DNA from: Chlorocebus sabaeus
Taxonomy: Eukaryota; Chordata; Mammalia; Primates; Cercopithecidae
DNA: 64,000 nt
Assembly: GCF_047675955.1 (NCBI RefSeq)
Contig: NC_132916.1
Coordinates: 73,401,481 to 73,465,480, forward strand
Direction of reading: 5' to 3'
Below are positions 62,261 to 64,000 of this stretch, in pieces (position 1 is the first letter of the stretch; each line of letters opens with the position of its first letter). The translations under genes and the position numbers were made by a program. The notes under the pieces are model-generated. The model searched no databases. It was not told the DNA's origin and saw only the letters and a program-made list of their open reading frames with translations.

Positions 62261-63579
62261 ATATCCCTTTGCCAATTCCACAAGAACAGCCTTAGCGAAA
62301 GGCTTCTTGAAGGGAAAGATGTAACTCTGTGAGATGAATTAACAGAACACAGAGCAGTTTCTCAGAAAGCTTCTTTCCAGTTTTGAACGGAAGATATTTC
62401 CTTTTTCACCATAGCCCTCTCTGGGCTTCCAAATATCCCTTTGCCAATTCCACAAGAACAGCCTTAGCGAAAGGCTTCTTGAAGGGAAAGATGTAACTCT
62501 GTGAGATGAATTAACAGAACACAGAGCAGTTTCTCAGAAAGCTTCTTTCCAGTTTTGAACGGAAGATATTTCCTTTTTCACCATAGCCCTCTATGGGCTT
62601 CCAAATATCCCTTTGCCAAACCCACAAGAACAGCCTTAGCGAAAGGCTTCTTGAAGGGAAAGATGTAACTCTGTGAGATGAATTAACAGAACACAGAGCA
62701 GTTTCTCAGAAAGCTTCTTTCCAGTTTTGAACGGAATATATTTCCTTTTTCACCGTAGCCCTCTATGGGCTTCGAAATATCCCTTTGCCAATTCCCCAAG
62801 AACAGCCTTAGCGAAAGGCTTCTTGAAGGGAAAGATGTAACACTGTGAGACGAATTAACAGAACACAGAGCAGTTTCTCAGAAAGCTTCTTTCCAGTTTT
62901 GAAAGGAAGATATTTCCTTTTTCACCATAGCCCTCTATGGGCTTCCAAATATCCCTTTGCCAATTCCACAAGAACAGCCTTAGCGAAAATCTTCTTGAAG
63001 GGAAAGATGTAACTCTGTGAGATGAATTAACAGAACACAGAGCAGTTTCTCAGAAAGCTTCTTTCCAGTTTTGAACGGAAGATATTTCCTTTTTCACCGT
63101 AGCCCTCTATGGGCTTCCAAATATCCCTTTGCCAATTCCCCAAGAACAGCCTTAGCGAAAGGCTTCTTGAAGGGAAAGATGTAACTCTGTGAGATGAATT
63201 AACAGAACACAGAGCAGTTTCTCAGAAAGCTTCTTTCCAGTTTTGAACGGAAGATATTTCCTTTTTAACCGTAGCCCTCTATGGGCTTCCAAATATCCCT
63301 TTTCCAATTCCACAAGAACAGCCTTAGCGAAAGGCTTCTTGAAGGGAAAGATGTAACTCTGTGAGATGAATTAACAGAACACAGAGCAGTTTCTCAGAAA
63401 GCTTCTTTCCAGTTTTGAACGGAAGATATTTCCTTTTTCACCATAGCCCTCTAAGGGCTTCCGAATATCCCTTTGCCAATTCCACAAGAACAGCCTTAGC
63501 GAAAGGCTTCTTGAAGGGAAAGATGTAACTCTGTGAGATGAATTAACAGAACACAGAGCAGTTTCTCAGAAAGCTTCTT

Positions 63580-64000
63580 TCCAGTTTTGAACGGAAGATA
63601 TTTCCTTATTCACCATATCCCTCTATGGGCTTCCAAATATCCCTTTGCCAATTGCACAAGAACAGCCTTAGCGAAAGGCTTCTTGAAGGGAAAGATGTAA
63701 CTCTGTGAGATGAATTAACAGAACACAGAGCAGTTTCTCAGAAAGCTTCTTTCCAGTTTGGAACGGAAGATATTTCCTTTTTCACCATAGCCCTCTATGG
63801 GCTTCCAAATATCCCTTTGCCAATTGCACAAGAACAGCCTTAGCGAAAGGCTTCTTGAAGGGAAAGATGTAACTCTGTGAGATGAATTAACAGATCACAG
63901 AGCAGTTTCTCAGAAAGCTTCTTTCCAGTTTTGAACGGAAGATATTTCCTTTTTCACCATAGCCCTCTGTGGGCTTCCAAATATCCCTTTGCCAATTCCA
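63580..64000 (-). repeat. Start of a ten-monomer duplication leaving the window
   Basis: CAATTGCAC (63651, 63823), TTTGGAACGG, CAGATCACAGAG and CTCTGTGGG (63967) match 61860-62290 at exactly 1720 bp. The rest of this copy lies outside the window. Confidence 0.75.
63915..64000 (-). repeat. Partial alphoid monomer at the right edge
   Basis: The last HindIII site is at 63915 and the window ends 86 bp into the monomer. It has the CTCTGTGGG variant, also present 1720 bp (ten monomers) upstream at 62247. The array therefore continues to the right. Confidence 0.9.

Larger units (their letters stand above)
1..64000 (-). repeat. Alpha satellite (alphoid) tandem array, 172-bp monomers
   Basis: The entire window is head-to-tail copies of one 172-bp unit. 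HindIII-phase marks (AAGCTT) fall at 108, 280, 452 and so on to 63915, giving 371 complete monomers plus partial ends. Most copies differ from the consensus at only a few positions and many match it exactly. The reverse complement reads as alphoid DNA in its usual orientation (AAGCTTTCTGAGAAACTGCT onward) and agrees with the remembered African green monkey 172-bp alpha component. No inversion, transposon or unique sequence interrupts it. Known role of the family: primate centromere and pericentromere DNA that packages nucleosomes and supports kinetochore assembly. Inferred source: a Cercopithecini monkey, most likely Chlorocebus. Rhesus and baboon arrays are instead dimeric, about 340 bp. Confidence 0.97.

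Noticed and set aside
1..64000. CRISPR-like or bacterial repeat array
   Set aside because: There are no spacers. Units are contiguous 172-bp copies with clear alphoid sequence and eukaryotic centromere motifs.
1..64000. Origin in macaque, baboon or human alphoid DNA
   Set aside because: Adjacent monomers do not form the ~340-bp A/B dimer of macaques and baboons, and no CENP-B-box B-type monomers of human HORs are seen. A guenon-type array fits better, though species cannot be fixed without a database search.

Overview
The whole 64 kb window is one uninterrupted tandem array of alpha satellite (alphoid) centromeric DNA. I see no protein-coding gene, RNA gene, transposon, CRISPR array or unique sequence. 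The repeat unit is 172 bp, marked in most copies by a HindIII site (AAGCTT). I count 371 complete monomers from 108 to 63914, plus a 107-bp partial monomer on the left and an 86-bp one on the right. All copies run in the same direction, and the + strand here is the reverse complement of the orientation in which alphoid DNA is usually printed. The consensus matches, from memory, the classical 172-bp HindIII alpha component of the African green monkey. A monomeric 172-bp HindIII ladder, rather than the ~340-bp dimer of macaques and baboons, points to a Chlorocebus/guenon (Cercopithecini) centromere. The genus call is inference.

Each consensus monomer carries an exact match to the pJ-alpha box (TTCCTTTTYCACCRTAG), three A/T tracts of the kind bound by HMGA1 (alpha-protein), and a 6-bp-arm inverted repeat. 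I found no CENP-B box. Monomer length is almost invariant: HindIII-phase bookkeeping across the window gives six 171-bp monomers, one 173-bp monomer and no other net length change.

On top of the monomer ladder lies a mosaic of multi-monomer duplications, visible because linked single-base variants recur at exact multiples of 172 bp. Region by region: 1-4 kb is mostly near-consensus monomers; 4-7 kb has local 3-, 6- and 9-monomer repeats; 7.06-14.9 kb is a 25/26-monomer duplication containing a nested 5-monomer tandem duplication; 15.5-25.3 kb is a ~4.8-kb segment duplicated head to tail at 29 monomers; 25.6-33 kb shuffles related 3-, 6-, 9-, 12- and 15-monomer blocks; 35.3-38.4 kb is a tandem 9-mer pair; 38.3-50.6 kb holds segments repeated at 15, 28, 30, 31 and 33 monomers; 50.8-56.9 kb is a higher-order repeat with 7-, 9-, 8- and 9-monomer versions that are nearly identical; 57.96-60.54 kb is a 7/8-monomer duplication; 60.9-64 kb resembles 2.3-3.4 kb and begins another 10-monomer duplication that leaves the window.

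The short open reading frames in the array are satellite artefacts and are not annotated as genes. The likely biology is centromeric or pericentromeric chromatin. The sequence alone cannot show whether this stretch carries CENP-A.
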